DNA from: Nicotiana tabacum
Taxonomy: Eukaryota; Streptophyta; Magnoliopsida; Solanales; Solanaceae
Direction of reading: 5' to 3'
Length of the DNA stretch: 64,000 nucleotides
Assembly: GCF_000715075.1 (NCBI RefSeq)
Contig: NC_134096.1
Location: 116,620,698-116,684,697 of the forward strand
Within the stretch, counting starts at the first letter, position 1. Every line of letters starts with the position of its first letter. The notes under the pieces were generated by a model. The model was given only the letters and a program-made list of their open reading frames with translations. It made no database searches and was not told the origin of the DNA. The position numbers were made by a program, and so were the translations under genes. Below, piece by piece: positions 1-11,658 of the stretch.

Positions 1-649
1 TGCTGTAGCTCTTTATGTCGTATTCCCCCCAGCATGTTTCCCCTCCCGATGATTCTTGTCTAGCTCTTCATTACTGTTATGTATATATACACTGTTAAAT
101 TGTACGGGTTGATTTGTAGGTGTCTTGCCTTAGCCTCGTCACTACTTCGTCGAGGTTAGGCTCGACACTTACCAGTACATGGGGTTGGTTGTACTGATAC
201 TGCACTCTGCACTTTCTGTGCAGATTTTGGTACCGGCTCGGATTGATCGAGATCTTAGCTGTTGGACCCGCTATCCGGAGACTCAAGGTAGATCTGTCGG
301 CGTTCACAAACCTTGAAGTCTCCATCTATCCTTCTGTTTTACTGTTCCTTTCATTCAAACAGTTGTATTTCTTTCAGACTATTACTTGTAGTAAATTCTA
401 GAATGCTCGTGAATTGTGACTCCAGATCCGGGTGGTAGTAATTAATATAGTTTTTATATTATTCCGCACTTATTATATTTCATCTTAGCTAAGTATTGTT
501 ATTTACTGAATGGAATTAAGGATTTGGTTTAATGATTCTCTAACGTTGACTTGCCTAGCAAATGAAATAGTAGGCGTCATCATGGTCCCGACGGTGGGAA
601 TTCCGGATCGTGACACCGTCATGGTCTAAGATGGAATTGGGTCGTGACA
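1..649 (+). repeat. 3' portion of an LTR, cut by the window edge
   Basis: The block ends with GGGTCGTGACA at 639-649. The two large LTR elements further right begin their plus-strand copies with the reverse complement of this end (TGTCACGACCC). The segment before it, with 'cttgcctag' and 'ggcgtcatcatgg', also resembles the terminal part of those LTRs read on the opposite strand. I therefore read it as the 3' end of a related LTR in plus orientation. The rest of that element would lie left of the window. The short reading frames in it are not convincing proteins. Confidence 0.5.
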
Positions 650-2055
650 GTTTAGTATATGATTGTTAGTCAAATTTCATCCTTTCTGCTTCAAGATTGT
701 GAGTATTTGTTAGCTCTAACAAGGAGGTAAGGGTAGTGCAAAAGCTTAAACTTTTTGCTCTTTGTTATTCGCTTCAAGAAAGCACTTTTACTCCTACATT
801 GTTCTAGCCATTTTGAGATTGAGAGCTTTTGGCTTGATAAAACCAATTAATGGTTTACAAAATCAGTATTTAAAGGCCAGAATTGTGATTTTGATAGATA
901 GGTAAGCCTGAACAAATATAAATAGCAGGTTCCTTTCACACCGTCTCTGATACTTGTGTCTGTTTGAATTTGCCTGCACATAGATGAGCTATATCTTCCG
1001 TTGTCCCAACATTGTTAGATTCGGTGAAACTATTGATCCTATAAAATTAATTGAGTTAGGTACTCAAAAAAGGTTCTGATAGTATATTTCGCATGCTTCG
1101 TTATGCTTTACTCTCTTAAATTACTTTGCCTTTTTAATTTTTCCAAATTGAATCTGTTGAAGATTCATGAACGCTGCTACCATTTAAAAGTGTCCTGTTT
1201 TCTTCCACCTTGACACCTTTTGACAGATGTCTATTGTCTTGCTTCTTTCTTTCAGGTGATTTTTGGTAAAAAAAAAAAAATTAAGAAGGTATAACTTAAT
1301 ATAAAGGGATTCCACAAATGCCTCCCCGATCTCCATACATGCATGTCGAGCAAATTTTATCGCTGGAACATGTGTGTTGTTGTCTTCTTGGATAAAATTT
1401 ACTATACAAATTATCCTAACATCCTGTATTGATTACTCTTTTTAAATGCAGTTACGTTCACTTTTGCGTCTGCTTTCTAGATGCTCCTATACTCGAAAAA
1501 TGTCACGGGGACACGAGGTTAGCGTACTTGATTACAAATCTAGACTCCAATTGCTTTTTCTAAACTTAACTAAATATTCATTTTGCTATACTTTATGTGA
1601 TAGTGAAATACTGAAAGTATTACTAAAATATTGAGATATAAAACTATACTATAATAATGTGGAATATATAATAGTAATTAATAAGAGGTTTGGTTGGTAC
1701 TAATACATTGTATGCAAAGAGAGATTGTGGTAACTGGTTCTCAGCAAGTTCCCTGCTTGAATAGTAGCCAACTATATAATTGATCTTCTTGGCTAAACAT
1801 CTTGTTTGACATACTATAATAACAACTCCTATATTGTGTTTCTTGTGATCTTTAACTGTTTGATTGTATTTCTATTAGAATTATCTGTTCATGTAAAGAG
1901 TCTTACACAAATAAAATATTCAAATTAACTCGTTACGAATAATCCATGAAATTGTCCTTTATTTAATTTCAATAATTAATAATCTTTTTAGTTTGCGTAA
2001 AAATATACCAAAGGAGTCATAAAATTGGAGAGGGCAAACTTACTTTTGTACATTG
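650..2055. other. AT-rich non-coding stretch, intron-like
   Basis: No convincing open reading frame or RNA gene is visible. T-rich tracts and scattered AG/GT dinucleotides give it the look of plant intron sequence. One exon-like block lies inside it at 1452-1517. The rest holds nothing I recognise. Confidence 0.4.
1452..1517 (+). CDS. possible small internal exon of an unrecognised gene
   Basis: A 66-bp block is bounded by a T-rich tract with AAATGCAG on its left and GTTAGC on its right, as a plant internal exon would be. It reads in one open frame of 22 codons (begins LRSLLRLLSRCSYTRK). I do not recognise the protein. Together with the block at 5261-5323, in the same strand and also a whole number of codons, it may belong to one host gene. 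This is an inference from splice signals only. Confidence 0.2.
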
Positions 2056-2063
2056 TTTGGCAT

Positions 2064-3363
2064 CAGAGACGGATTTATATGGAGGGGGTGGGGTACATGC
2101 ACCCATGCTCCCCTCCCTAGGCTATGTGTATACAGTATAAAATTTTCAGTTATATACATAAATATATTGGTGACCACTCATGCTCAATTAAATACTTTGG
2201 TGCAATGGTGATTGAGTGCCCCTTTTGTGTCTCTGGTCCAGAGTTCGAATCCCATTCCCACATACTTTTTTTTAATTAAATTTTTCTTTTTTATTTCTTT
2301 TCTAAAGTTGCTTTTGACTTATAACTTAAAATTTCTAATTTTTTTCTTTCCTGAAATTTCTTTTGACTAAAAACATCTAACAAATCCCTAAAACACTAAG
2401 ACCCCACCCCACGTCCCTTTTTACTATTTTTTTCTTTCCCTTTTCTCTTAGTCAAATTTTCAAATCTCTAAAATAAATTAGATGCAACTACTCTCTCCCT
2501 CTCTCTTCAAATACCCCATCTCTCTTCGCCCTCGGTAGATACTTCAAGAATCAATAGCGCAATTTCTTCTCATTGGTCTTGCCTTTAGTTTCTCAAGTAT
2601 GCAACTACCATGTCTCTCTTCTTGCTCTATATTTTAATTTATTCGCTGAAATTTCTTCTCCTCTTGCAATTTTTCGAATTCTCTTTTCCCTTTCTGTTTA
2701 ATATTTGAATCTCTTGCCAAGATTTTGTCTTGTTGTTGGTTATTATTATTGTTTATTTCTAAGATTTGGTTGTTGAATGCTATTTCTTGGGATATTTGGG
2801 AGAGTTATGGCTTTAAATTCTTGAATATTAGCAGTATTGATTTGCGCATATATTGTGTTTGAGAAAATGTTTGATCGTGTTTAGTTAAGTATGGGCTATG
2901 TGAACTTAATTTCTGACTAATTATTAGTATTTTGGGTCAAGATAACATAAGATTGATCTGCTAAGAACTAGAGTTTAAACTTCTGCTAAGAATTCTCTAA
3001 AAATGAAGTAATTACTAACAATCAAAGAAAGAATCATACTATGAAGAATGATAAAACTGATCTAATGTAGTAATCGATTCATTTGTGTCCCTTAAATCCA
3101 ATTACTCTATGATTTGAATCATACTATTCTCCTTGAATTAAGATAGATTGAATAAAAGTGTAAATGTTTAACTTTGTAGGAACGATAATCCTTAACATTG
3201 AAATGGACAGATATTTCACCAAGCCGAAAAATGGTGAGCCAAGTTCTAGTACTACTCGGTCATCCGTGAGTTCACAAATAGCTCCGAAAGTTCAAAAGAT
3301 GACAAATCCTTCACTGCTTTCAAATAGTGCACCCATAATCTTAAAATCCTGGATACGCCTCTG
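2064..3363 (+). mobile_element. hAT-family DNA transposon, internally deleted (1.3 kb)
   Basis: The element is flanked by a perfect 8-bp target duplication, TTTGGCAT at 2056-2063 and 3364-3371, which is the length made by hAT transposases. The ends are imperfect inverted repeats: CAGAGACGGATTT on the left and CAGAGGCGTATCC when the right end is read in reverse. Inside are AT-rich sequence and, near the right end, the first codons of a transposase. Most of the transposase gene is missing, so it cannot move by itself. It sits in intron-like host DNA. Confidence 0.85.
3203..3363 (+). pseudogene. hAT transposase, N-terminal stub
   Basis: The frame starts MDRYFTKPKNGEPSSSTTRS. This resembles the opening of plant TTF-zinc-finger hAT transposases, which commonly begin with a short M-x-RYF motif and a serine-rich stretch. 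About 50 codons are present before the frame runs into the transposon terminus. The zinc finger, catalytic core and dimerisation domain are absent. It is the remnant left by an internal deletion of the surrounding transposon. Confidence 0.5.
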
Positions 3364-3371
3364 TTTGGCAT

Positions 3372-4015
3372 AGCTCACCTAGGTATTACTAATGCATTTA
3401 CTATGTTTGGAATGTATTAAATTTTTCAACATCTCAAATTCTGTTTTGATGTTCTATTTTCTTTTGCTTTTATGGCCACGCTTAAATCACCAGTGATTTA
3501 AATTGATCTTTCTTGGCATGAATTGAAATGTTTAAGCTACAAAGTGTATCGTAACTGCTGTTTTGATTCAACTATTTTCTATTTCATATATGCTCTGACT
3601 TTTACTAATTATTAAACAAGTACTTTTTTTGTCGCTTACCTGAAATTTTGCCATCTTGTATATTTCAACTTGTGTGCTTCTACCACAAGCATGTGATCAT
3701 TATCATATTTTTCCCTAAAGATATGTAACCTTCTAATTTATAATTGGGTCAAGAACTACCAGAAAAAGGACCAGAAAGAAAACTAAAGACCGCATATGTA
3801 AATAGTTATATCATACATGTTGTAACTATTGTGGCACTTTAAGCATCCCTTAATGTGATGCTCCCGTGGATGCAAATAATATATATTTTGTTCAAATGTA
3901 TGTAAATTAAGTGTGTATGATTTAGCATGAAATATTGTCTACGGGATTCCATACTTACTTCATTAATACCTACTATATTTGCAATTAGATAATACGTAAA
4001 GTTAAATAATGTTGG
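3372..4015. other. AT-rich non-coding stretch
   Basis: No gene, repeat or RNA that I can name is visible. The right part may be the body of a non-autonomous Helitron ending at 4046, whose left end I could not place. Confidence 0.35.
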
Positions 4016-4046
4016 GCTCGTGCTGGCACGGGCTGCACCAACCTAG
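4016..4046 (+). mobile_element. Helitron 3' terminus
   Basis: GCTCGTGC and GCACGGGC can pair (one G-T) around a two-base loop, followed by TGCACCAAC and then CTAG with a T directly after. A GC-rich hairpin about ten bases before CTRR, inserted ahead of a T, is the hallmark of a Helitron 3' end. The 5' end (TC after an A) was not located, so only the terminus is called. Confidence 0.55.
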
Positions 4047-4267
4047 TTATAAAAGAAAATATAGTTGTATTTAAATATTAACCATCTAATTAAATTTTTT
4101 GTATGATAACTAAATCTTGCAATATAAAATATCTTTTTGTTTTGCGTATTTTTCAATTTGAGTAATATCAATTTCATATTAGGTACTTGAGCAAATATAA
4201 TTTATTTTTAAGACAGTTAAGGACATATTATTGTTACATGATATTTGAGTAAAAATCAACATATATT

Positions 4268-4495
4268 CTACTATATATATCGAAGTTTTGACAAGGTATT
4301 ACGAATGACATAATTTTTATTTATTTATTACGTTAGCTAAATGGGATTAATATTCATTATTTTCAAGAGTTTGTGGTTTTATAAAATTTTATTTTATAAC
4401 TCAATCGCATAAATTAATATTATTTACGTAATTTATTTTTAATTATTATATTCATCAGTAAGGATACACGTGCAAAGCGCGTACCCTAATACTAG
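4268..4495 (+). mobile_element. short non-autonomous Helitron (candidate)
   Basis: The right end has the hairpin ACGTGC-AAA-GCGCGT at 4468-4482, then ACCCTAATA and CTAG at 4492-4495, followed by T. The left end, TTCTACTATATATATCGAAG at 4267-4286, is similar to plant Helitron 5' ends that begin TCTACTATATATA. No protein is encoded. The 3' end is better supported than the 5' end. It lies 450 bp after another Helitron-like terminus, and both are followed by TTATA. Confidence 0.5.
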
Positions 4496-4751
4496 TTATA
4501 GTAAAGGAGGGACAAAGAGTGATGATTTGGCACCTCTCTTTGGCTTGGAAAAATATTTATCTTTTTTGTTATTTTTCTATTAAATATCTATATTTTTTAC
4601 CAACAAAAAAATATAATCGTCGCAACACTTCAGTTGTTGAAATATACAGTTACAACTACTGGATTTAAATTATAGTGGCCCGTGGTTGAACTGTCTTTTC
4701 CTATTCAAAGTTTTACTTTAAAAAGCGTTAAAGTCTCCACAAATTCTTATT
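4496..4751. other. short AT-rich spacer
   Basis: Nothing recognisable lies between the Helitron end and the candidate solo LTR. Confidence 0.3.
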
Positions 4752-5051
4752 TGTTATAAGAAAAATCAAATTATGGTGGATGTCTACTCTTCCTCCATGA
4801 TCTTCTCAAATACTTAATGACATATTCAATGACATATTTCTATGCTTAATGACATATTCAATGACATATTTTTCTTCACTTTTTATGCCTATATAAAGGC
4901 CTTGTAATAGATAGGAAAATACACACAATTGAAGAAGAAAATCTCTTCCTTCTCTCTATCTCCATTTCTTGTTCATGTTTTACTAAATTGCTTTTATTTC
5001 ATAACAACATGTCTTGTTCATGTTTTACTAAGTTGCTTTTATTTTATAACA
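4752..5051 (+). mobile_element. probable solo LTR of a small retrotransposon
   Basis: The block begins TGTTATAAG and reaches ATAACA at 5001-5006, and again at 5046-5051, so it has TG...CA ends with short inverted termini. A TATA box (CTATATAAAGG) lies at about 4890-4900, followed by a CT-rich leader, the layout of an LTR promoter. Two internal tandem duplications are visible: a 32-bp unit (TAATGACATATTCAATGACA...) at about 4816-4870, and a 45-bp unit at about 4967-5057 containing TTGTTCATGTTTTACTAA. No internal region or clear target duplication was found. Confidence 0.4.
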
Positions 5052-5260
5052 GTATGTAATTAGTATAGTATCTATAGTTAATGTTATTAAATTGTATTAA
5101 TTGGTGCACAACTTTAAATACAGGTAAAATACTCATCAACGCCATAAAACTAATATGGCAGTTATGATGAAGGTCGAAAACATTCGAAACACACAAGAAA
5201 TAATCATATTCCAATCAACAAGAAGACACTACCTAATTAAGCTTTGGCTTTCGCTTTCAG

Positions 5261-5323
5261 TGGGGAATAAAAATCACGCCTTTGTTCTTCTCAAAAGAAG
5301 AGGTTTCTGAATTTGGCTCAAAG
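5261..5323 (+). CDS. exon-like block split from its splice donor by a retrotransposon
   Basis: A pyrimidine-rich acceptor (CTTTCGCTTTCAG) precedes a 63-bp open block of 21 codons (begins WGIKITPLFFSKEEVSEF). Its last five bases, CAAAG, are the target duplication of the 12 kb element that follows. Behind that element the second CAAAG at 17446-17450 is followed directly by GTATTT. The empty site would therefore read ...CTCAAAG|gtattt, a normal exon-donor junction. I do not recognise the protein. The call rests on splice signals, the open frame and this geometry. Confidence 0.35.
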
Positions 5324-8255
5324 TATCACGACCCAAAATCCAAAAAGGTCGTGATAGCGCCGGACATCACTGTCAGGCAAGCCAACAGTAAGTACTTAAT
5401 TGGGTTCTCATTTTGTTACTTTTGAAAATATTTTTACTTCAATTTAAATCATAAAAGATGAAGTTTACAAGATAAATAATAATATCTTTAAAATTATCAA
5501 TACAGCACAACCCATAATCCTCCCAAAATTCGGTGTCACAAGTGCATGAACATTTAACTAGGAATGTAAAATAAAATATAACAGCTGTCCGGAATACAAA
5601 TTTGGACAGAAAAAATGTAAGTACTCTGAGGGAGACTCCGCTGGCTGCGGATCGTCGTATAGAATGCAGCTCACCTAAGTCCCTGCCATAATCGCGCTTT
5701 TGCGCCCACAAGGCCGCTAAACATATATGTACCTGCACAAAAATGTGCAGTGAGTGTAGCATGAGTACGTAAATCAACGCGTACCCAGGAAGTATCCCGC
5801 CTAATCCCGAAGAGGTAGTGACGAGGGGTCGACTTCGACACTTACTATGGGTTATAAATAAATGGAATAATATCATTAAATTAGATATGGATTAATTAAT
5901 ACGGTTGCAAACCCAATATTCTAAAGTAAGTAAACAATTCTTTCATAATTAAGGAAATCTCCAAATTTTATCTCCCATTATTTAATGATTATACCTTCGG
6001 CCAATGAGGCCATATCAAATTATCAGTTTATCTTAGACCAGGGAGGCAATATCGTTATTTATAAATTTTAAGGCAAGCAATACAAACATGCGCAAGTCAT
6101 TGCCGAGGTTGTACGGTCCGATCTAACAATTATTTAAACTGTGCATTTTCAGAGGGTCGAATAGCGGAACCATAGATGCATCTATTTAATCTACCGAGGC
6201 GTTCGGCCCGTTCCACAAAAGATAACACATTCAAATAATCAATCAAGAATTCATCAAGGGGCAATTATCCAAGGAAAAGGAAATTTCTCTTTTAAAAAGT
6301 CAAGAACACGATGTCTAGCCTTTTAGAAATTTATTGACAAAGTTCGATATGATTTAAGCATTTTAAATTGACAACAAGATTGCAAATATTGCAAGTAAAG
6401 TATGTTTTTGGGTCCTAGACTACCCGAACTTAAGCATAATAGTAGCTACGCACGGACTCCCATCACCTCGTGCGTACGTAGTCCCCCCTCCCTCCCTCCC
6501 CCCTCCCCCACAAATAGGAGCACATATTGATTTATTTCACCTATGGGGTAAATTCCTTCTTACAAGGTTAGAAAGGAGACTTACCTCGTTCCGAAGTTCC
6601 ATAACCGGCTTCCGAGCCCTTCAACAACTTGAATCGATGCACAACGCTCCAAAACTAGCCAATAATTATGCAGACCCATTAATATATACTCAAATACTCA
6701 ATATAATCCAATTTATAACAATTTCTATCCCCGGTCGAAAAGTCGATAAAAATCACCCTCAGGCCTACATACCCGGATTCCAAAAAATTTCGAAGATAAA
6801 CTTTACCCATAACCTCACGAACTCAAATATACAGTTTATTCTCGATTCCACGTCCAATTTCATGGTCAAAATCCAAAAATACCAAATTCTAGGTCTTCTA
6901 AAACCCCATAATTTATACTAATTTTCATGTTCCAATCCATGTATAATTCATATTTTTAACTCACAATGGGAAGAAACCACCTACCTAGAATTGCTTAATG
7001 AAAATCTCCCCTGGAAGCTCTCCAAAATCGCCTAAACCAAATGCAAATGGGAGAAAAATGGCCAAAACCCTTGCTTAAAAGCATTCTGCCCAACCCGACC
7101 TTCGCACCTGCAGTGCCTTGGCCGTATCTGCGGTCCCGCACCTGCGAAAATCCCATCGCAGGTGCGGCTCCAGCTCGGCCCAACATTTTTCGCACCTGCG
7201 CTCTATGCGGCGCATCTGCGCATCTGCTCCTGCGCTGCCCTCTTCGCTTCTGCACTTGCGCATATGCGGCCAGAAGCTTCGCACCTGCGGTCCTTCACTT
7301 GGTCGGTCTGCTCCGCATGTGCGACTCCAAATGTCACTTCTGCGCCCTCCGCACCTGCGGCCAAAGCCTCGCAGGTGCGGGTACACCACATATCAGCTAC
7401 CTCAACTCTTTGTCAAATTCTAAATTCGATCCGTTAACCACCCGAAATCCACCCGGGGCCCCCGGGACCCCATCCAATCACACCAACCAGTTCCAAAATA
7501 TATTACGAACTTAGTCGAGCCTTCAAAGCACATCAAACAACGTCGAATTCATGATTTTCACCCATTCCAAGCTTAATAACTTTGAAACTTCAACTTCTAC
7601 AATCGATGCTGAAACCTATCAAATCACGTCTGATTACCCTCAAATTTTGCACACAAGTCACATTTGACATTACGGACCTATTCAAACTTCCGGAATCGAG
7701 ATCCGACCCCGATATCAAAAAGTCCGCTTTTGGTCAAACTTCTCAAAAACCATCAAATTCTAACTTTCACCAAATGACTCCAAAATGACCTACGGACGTC
7801 CAAATCCACTTCCGGATGCACTCACAGTACCGGAATCATCGTACGGAGCTATTCTCAGACTCGAAATTTCAAACGGACACTGAAAATATTGAAATGCACT
7901 TCAACCCAAATTTATGGAATTCTTCCAAAATGCTAACTTCCACAATAGGTGCCGAAACGCTCCCGGGGCATCCAAAACCCGATCCGAACATACGCCCAAG
8001 TCCGAAATCATCATACAAACCTGATAGAACCTTCAAATCCCGATTCTGAGGCCGTTTACTCTAAAATCCAATCTTATCCAATTCTTTCAACTTAAGGCTT
8101 TCGAAATGAGAATTTTCTTTCCAATTCAACTCTGAACTTCCCGAAATTCAATTCCGACCACACGCAAAAGTCATAAAACCTAAAGTGAAGTTGCTCATGA
8201 CCTCAAACTGCCGAACGACGTGCTAGAGCTCAAAACGACCGGTCGGGTCGTTATA
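5324..8255 (-). repeat. 3' LTR of the 12.1 kb element (left copy)
   Basis: The copy is 2932 bp, starting TATCACGACCC (the usual TG changed to TA) and ending GGTCGTTATA. It aligns along its length with 14537-17445 with many scattered substitutions and small indels, so the insertion is not recent. It holds a C-rich run at about 6481-6510 and a GC-rich motif array at 7090-7385. Confidence 0.88.
7090..7385. repeat. array of GC-rich CACCTGCG / CGCAGGTG motifs in the LTR
   Basis: In otherwise AT-rich DNA, this 300-bp patch repeats GCACCTGCG, GCATCTGCG and the reverse complement CGCAGGTGCGG many times at irregular spacing. Several overlapping frames are open on both strands here only because the motif has no stop codons; none looks like a protein. 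The matching patch in the other LTR is at 16290-16545. Confidence 0.75.
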
Positions 8256-9852
8256 TTCTCTCCCACTTAAATATACGTTCATCCTCGAACGTGCTAAGAA
8301 CTGTGTTGGAGTTGTCTGAAATCACTGCTTAACACCTCGTGCACCTACCCGTGCTACCACAACTCAGTTGAGCACATTAGCTCGATCAAATATGAAGGTA
8401 TTTTCTTTTATTTAGGCAAATAAGCCTTAGAGCCCAGTTCCAACATCCAGAATTCTCTGCCAGGCCTGCTTCCAACATACGAACACTGTATCAATCACCA
8501 CAAGATGTACCAGAACACGACTGCATACCTTTGCCAAATTCACACCATGTACCGCAACATTCACATGACCATAATAACATTCTCTAATCATCATAACCGA
8601 AATTTCAGGAATTCGATGCTCACAATGCACCTCATGGCATATATAAGTCTTGCTCCAACTCTTGCAATACCACCACAAGTAAAAGATGTGTAGAAATTCG
8701 TAACCAACAGCCGAGTTATCAAACCATTGAATCTCCCCTCTTGACTAGAATCATTACCTCATTATGAACCAAATAATGGAAGTTGCTCTTTAATATACTT
8801 CATATAATCCGATCGCACTGATCCCAGATCCAAAATCTCGTCTCACCCAGTATAAGCCGCTCAGGCAACGAGCCACCTCAGACATGACCAAAAGTCTCAT
8901 ATGCTGCCGCAATGTGCCAATAAGCTACAAACTCGAACGTGAAACATAAGGAAAACGAATCTCTGGAAAGGATTATCAGCCCGCGTAACTAATTAGACAA
9001 CCGAAAAGGTGCTATGAACCTTCCTCAGAAAATGGGACACAAAACACATAAAATAGAATATAGGGGACTGTACTTAATATCACACTATTGCGGCGTGCAA
9101 CCCAATCCAAACAGCATACCCGTGGCGGCATGCCACCCGATATACACAAAAGAATCTATAAGGAAATACTTACTGAGCTAGAATGCTTATTACTACAAAA
9201 TATCTGAATATCGGACACGAGCACGCTAAGTGCATAATACCATCCCTGGGAGGACCGACAGCGCCATACGCTACAACACTCAAGCACAACTAAGGTGCGA
9301 TATATGATCTGAATCTCGAGAGCTATCCTGCTCATATAATACCATCGCTACACGGAACCTCAATACACATGAAATTAACAAGCCATTTCACAACTCACAC
9401 GACAAAATATAGTATTACATGAAATAGCCGTCGATGAAACGACGTCCAACGTCCGAATACTCCTCCATAAGGAGCGCTATGCTGAAATGAACATATCCGG
9501 CCTGACATAGAGCCCATATTCACATTTAAATCCATCCACAGACCTCAAGACGATTATGATCGCACCGTACTATGCTAATAACCTTTCAGGGATCCATAAT
9601 AACCCTTTTTCCCATAACACACAAGAACAGCCATCATAACGGGAACAAACTTCTACAGTCCACAACCAAATGAACCGAGTGCCCTCCAGGCATAAATTCC
9701 CAATTAGCAATATTACCAAAATCTTCATACTTGGTTTCCATTCTTCAATCAATCAAGTAAGTACATGTCACACTTATACAATCTTCCCGTGGGATATGCT
9801 CCCATGACCTTCCGCACCAGGTAGCAAGTTTATACATTCATATTACCGGCTA

Positions 9853-11658
9853 AGGCTGTCCAACGGGACGGGACGTCCCGTCCCGTCCCGGTCCCGTCCC
9901 GCGTCCCGTCCTGTCCCGCTTAATTCTAAACGGGATGGGCCCATGTTAAACGGGACACAGGATGGGACGGGATGGCCATTTCGTCCCGTTTGTCCCGTCC
10001 CATTTCGTCCCGTCTCGTCTCGTCCCGTCTCGCCTGTCCCGCCTGTCCCGTCCCATCTCGTCCCATCCTGTCCCGTCCCGTCCCGTCCCGCCTGTCCCGC
10101 ATCCTATTTTTTGTGCATTATATATAAAAAACTTATAATCCTTCTTTTGAAGGTTTTCCTAAGACCACTGTTAGAAATGATGTTTTTAAATTTCAAACCG
10201 AATATCTTCAGTATATTCGTTGTGTATTGTTTCACTTAGATTGTAAAGTGCCTATCACATGTGATATAGGTCATAGTCCTAATGGTTGTGATTATTTAAC
10301 TGTTACATGTCATTGGGTTGATCATCACTAGAACATACAAAAACGTATTATTGGTTATAAATTTGTTGATTCAAGATACAATGGAGCATATATTGCAACT
10401 ACTGTTCTATAAATTGTTTATTTTTATGGACTCATTGATAAAGTTTTAACTATCACCTTAGATAATGCTTCTGCTAAGTGCTAACACAACTACAACAACT
10501 AGCTTAATGAAATTATTACAAAATTAATCCAACTTATGCACCGACCATTAATGAAATGATTGCAAAATTTAAAAAGTATTTTTCCCTATTTCCCAAGTTT
10601 ATTTAATTTCTACTATACTTAACCCATCTTTAAAATTAAGAGGTGCAAATGGACTTGTTCGTAAAATTTATGAGAATTTAACATTTCAACAAAATGAACA
10701 ACCATCTCTCGAAGACTGTCAAGCTAACATATATTCTTATGTTAGATCAATATTTGATAAATATAAATCTATGGAAACACCAAGTGGTGAAACTAGGGAA
10801 GAAGAAGAATACAATGAGATACTTAGCACCGGGAGCTATGACGGCATGGAACTCATGGAACATCAATCAACATTGCCAATTCAAGAACAATGTCCGAGAG
10901 AAATTATAGATAAGTTACAACTTACAACGAAGTTATATAGGAGCTTACAAATATTAGTATGATAATTTGTAATTGGCTACTAAGAGGCCTAGTTCAAATA
11001 GAACCTTCCTAGAAGGTGGCTGCGTAGAGCCGTAGATTAGGTGCTCTTCAAAAGAATTATATTTGTATGTGAGATTTGAAAGTTCTATTAATAAAATAAA
11101 AGGCTCTAAGCGTTGAATTATTTTTATGAATTGTCTTACACTCTTACTTAGTTACTTAGTGGCTTGAAATTATATTAAATAAATTATAACTCTATTATAA
11201 ATTTATAATTACTAGAATATTTCATTACAAGTCTTTTGTTTTAATATTTTATAATTCTCTACTAAGTTTCCTAATTTTCGTTTAATTTTTAAGTTTATTA
11301 AATAACTCAAAAAACTAGTTGTTGCAAACTTTAAAAACTTAGTAATTGTCAAAAGAATAACGGTTTTCAAACTCAATGCTTAAATAATTTTTTTTTTTAA
11401 AACGACACTTAAGGCCCGCGAACACGTCCCGTCCCATCCCGTCCCATTCCGTCCTGTCTTGTCCCGTTTGTTAGCGGGACGGGATGGGCCTACCGTCCGT
11501 CCCATCCCATCTCGTCCCGTCCCGTCCCGTTTGTTAGCGGGACGGGATGGGACTACCGTTTTGTCCCGTTTCGTCCCGTTCCGCCACCGTCCTGGCTAAA
11601 TGTCGTCACGTCCTGTCCCGTCCCGTTAATTCTGTCCCATCCCGTCCCGTTGGACAGC
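9853..11658 (+). mobile_element. hAT transposon with CGTCCC-rich ends, nested
   Basis: The ends are inverted repeats: GGCTGTCCAACGGGACGGGA at 9854-9873 and its reverse complement at the right end, about 11640-11659. Long runs of CGTCCC/GGGACG lie just inside both ends (about 9865-10105 and 11425-11650). The insertion is flanked by a 14-bp direct repeat, CATATTACCGGCTA, at 9839-9852 and 11659-11672, longer than the 8 bp usual for hAT. The middle contains a decayed hAT transposase. The host sequence is the interior of the 12.1 kb LTR element, so this insertion is younger than that element. Confidence 0.8.
10240..10960 (+). pseudogene. hAT transposase remnant
   Basis: Translating through stops shows NGCDYLTVTCHWVDHH followed by an isoleucine-rich stretch and later TITLDNASA. 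This is the conserved RNase-H-like core order of plant hAT (RICESLEEPER-type) transposases: the DxWTS-like region, the 'T-H-W-x-D' segment and the 'LDNAxxN' motif. Several stop codons and frameshifts break it. The zinc finger and most of the dimerisation domain are not visible, so it is not functional. Confidence 0.6.

Noticed and set aside
2200..2260. Possible tRNA gene (AGTTCGAATCCCA, box B-like)
   Set aside because: No cloverleaf or box A at the right distance; it lies inside a hAT transposon.
6995..7514. Six overlapping open frames on both strands (also at 16175-16795)
   Set aside because: They all fall in the GC-rich CACCTGCG array of an LTR, where stop codons are rare by composition. 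The translations are low-complexity and mirror each other between strands.
9860..10110. CGTCCC runs as a satellite or telomere-like array
   Set aside because: The runs are mirrored at the other end of a transposon with inverted ends and flanking repeats, so they are subterminal repeats of a hAT element. Frame 9943-10239 is therefore not a gene.
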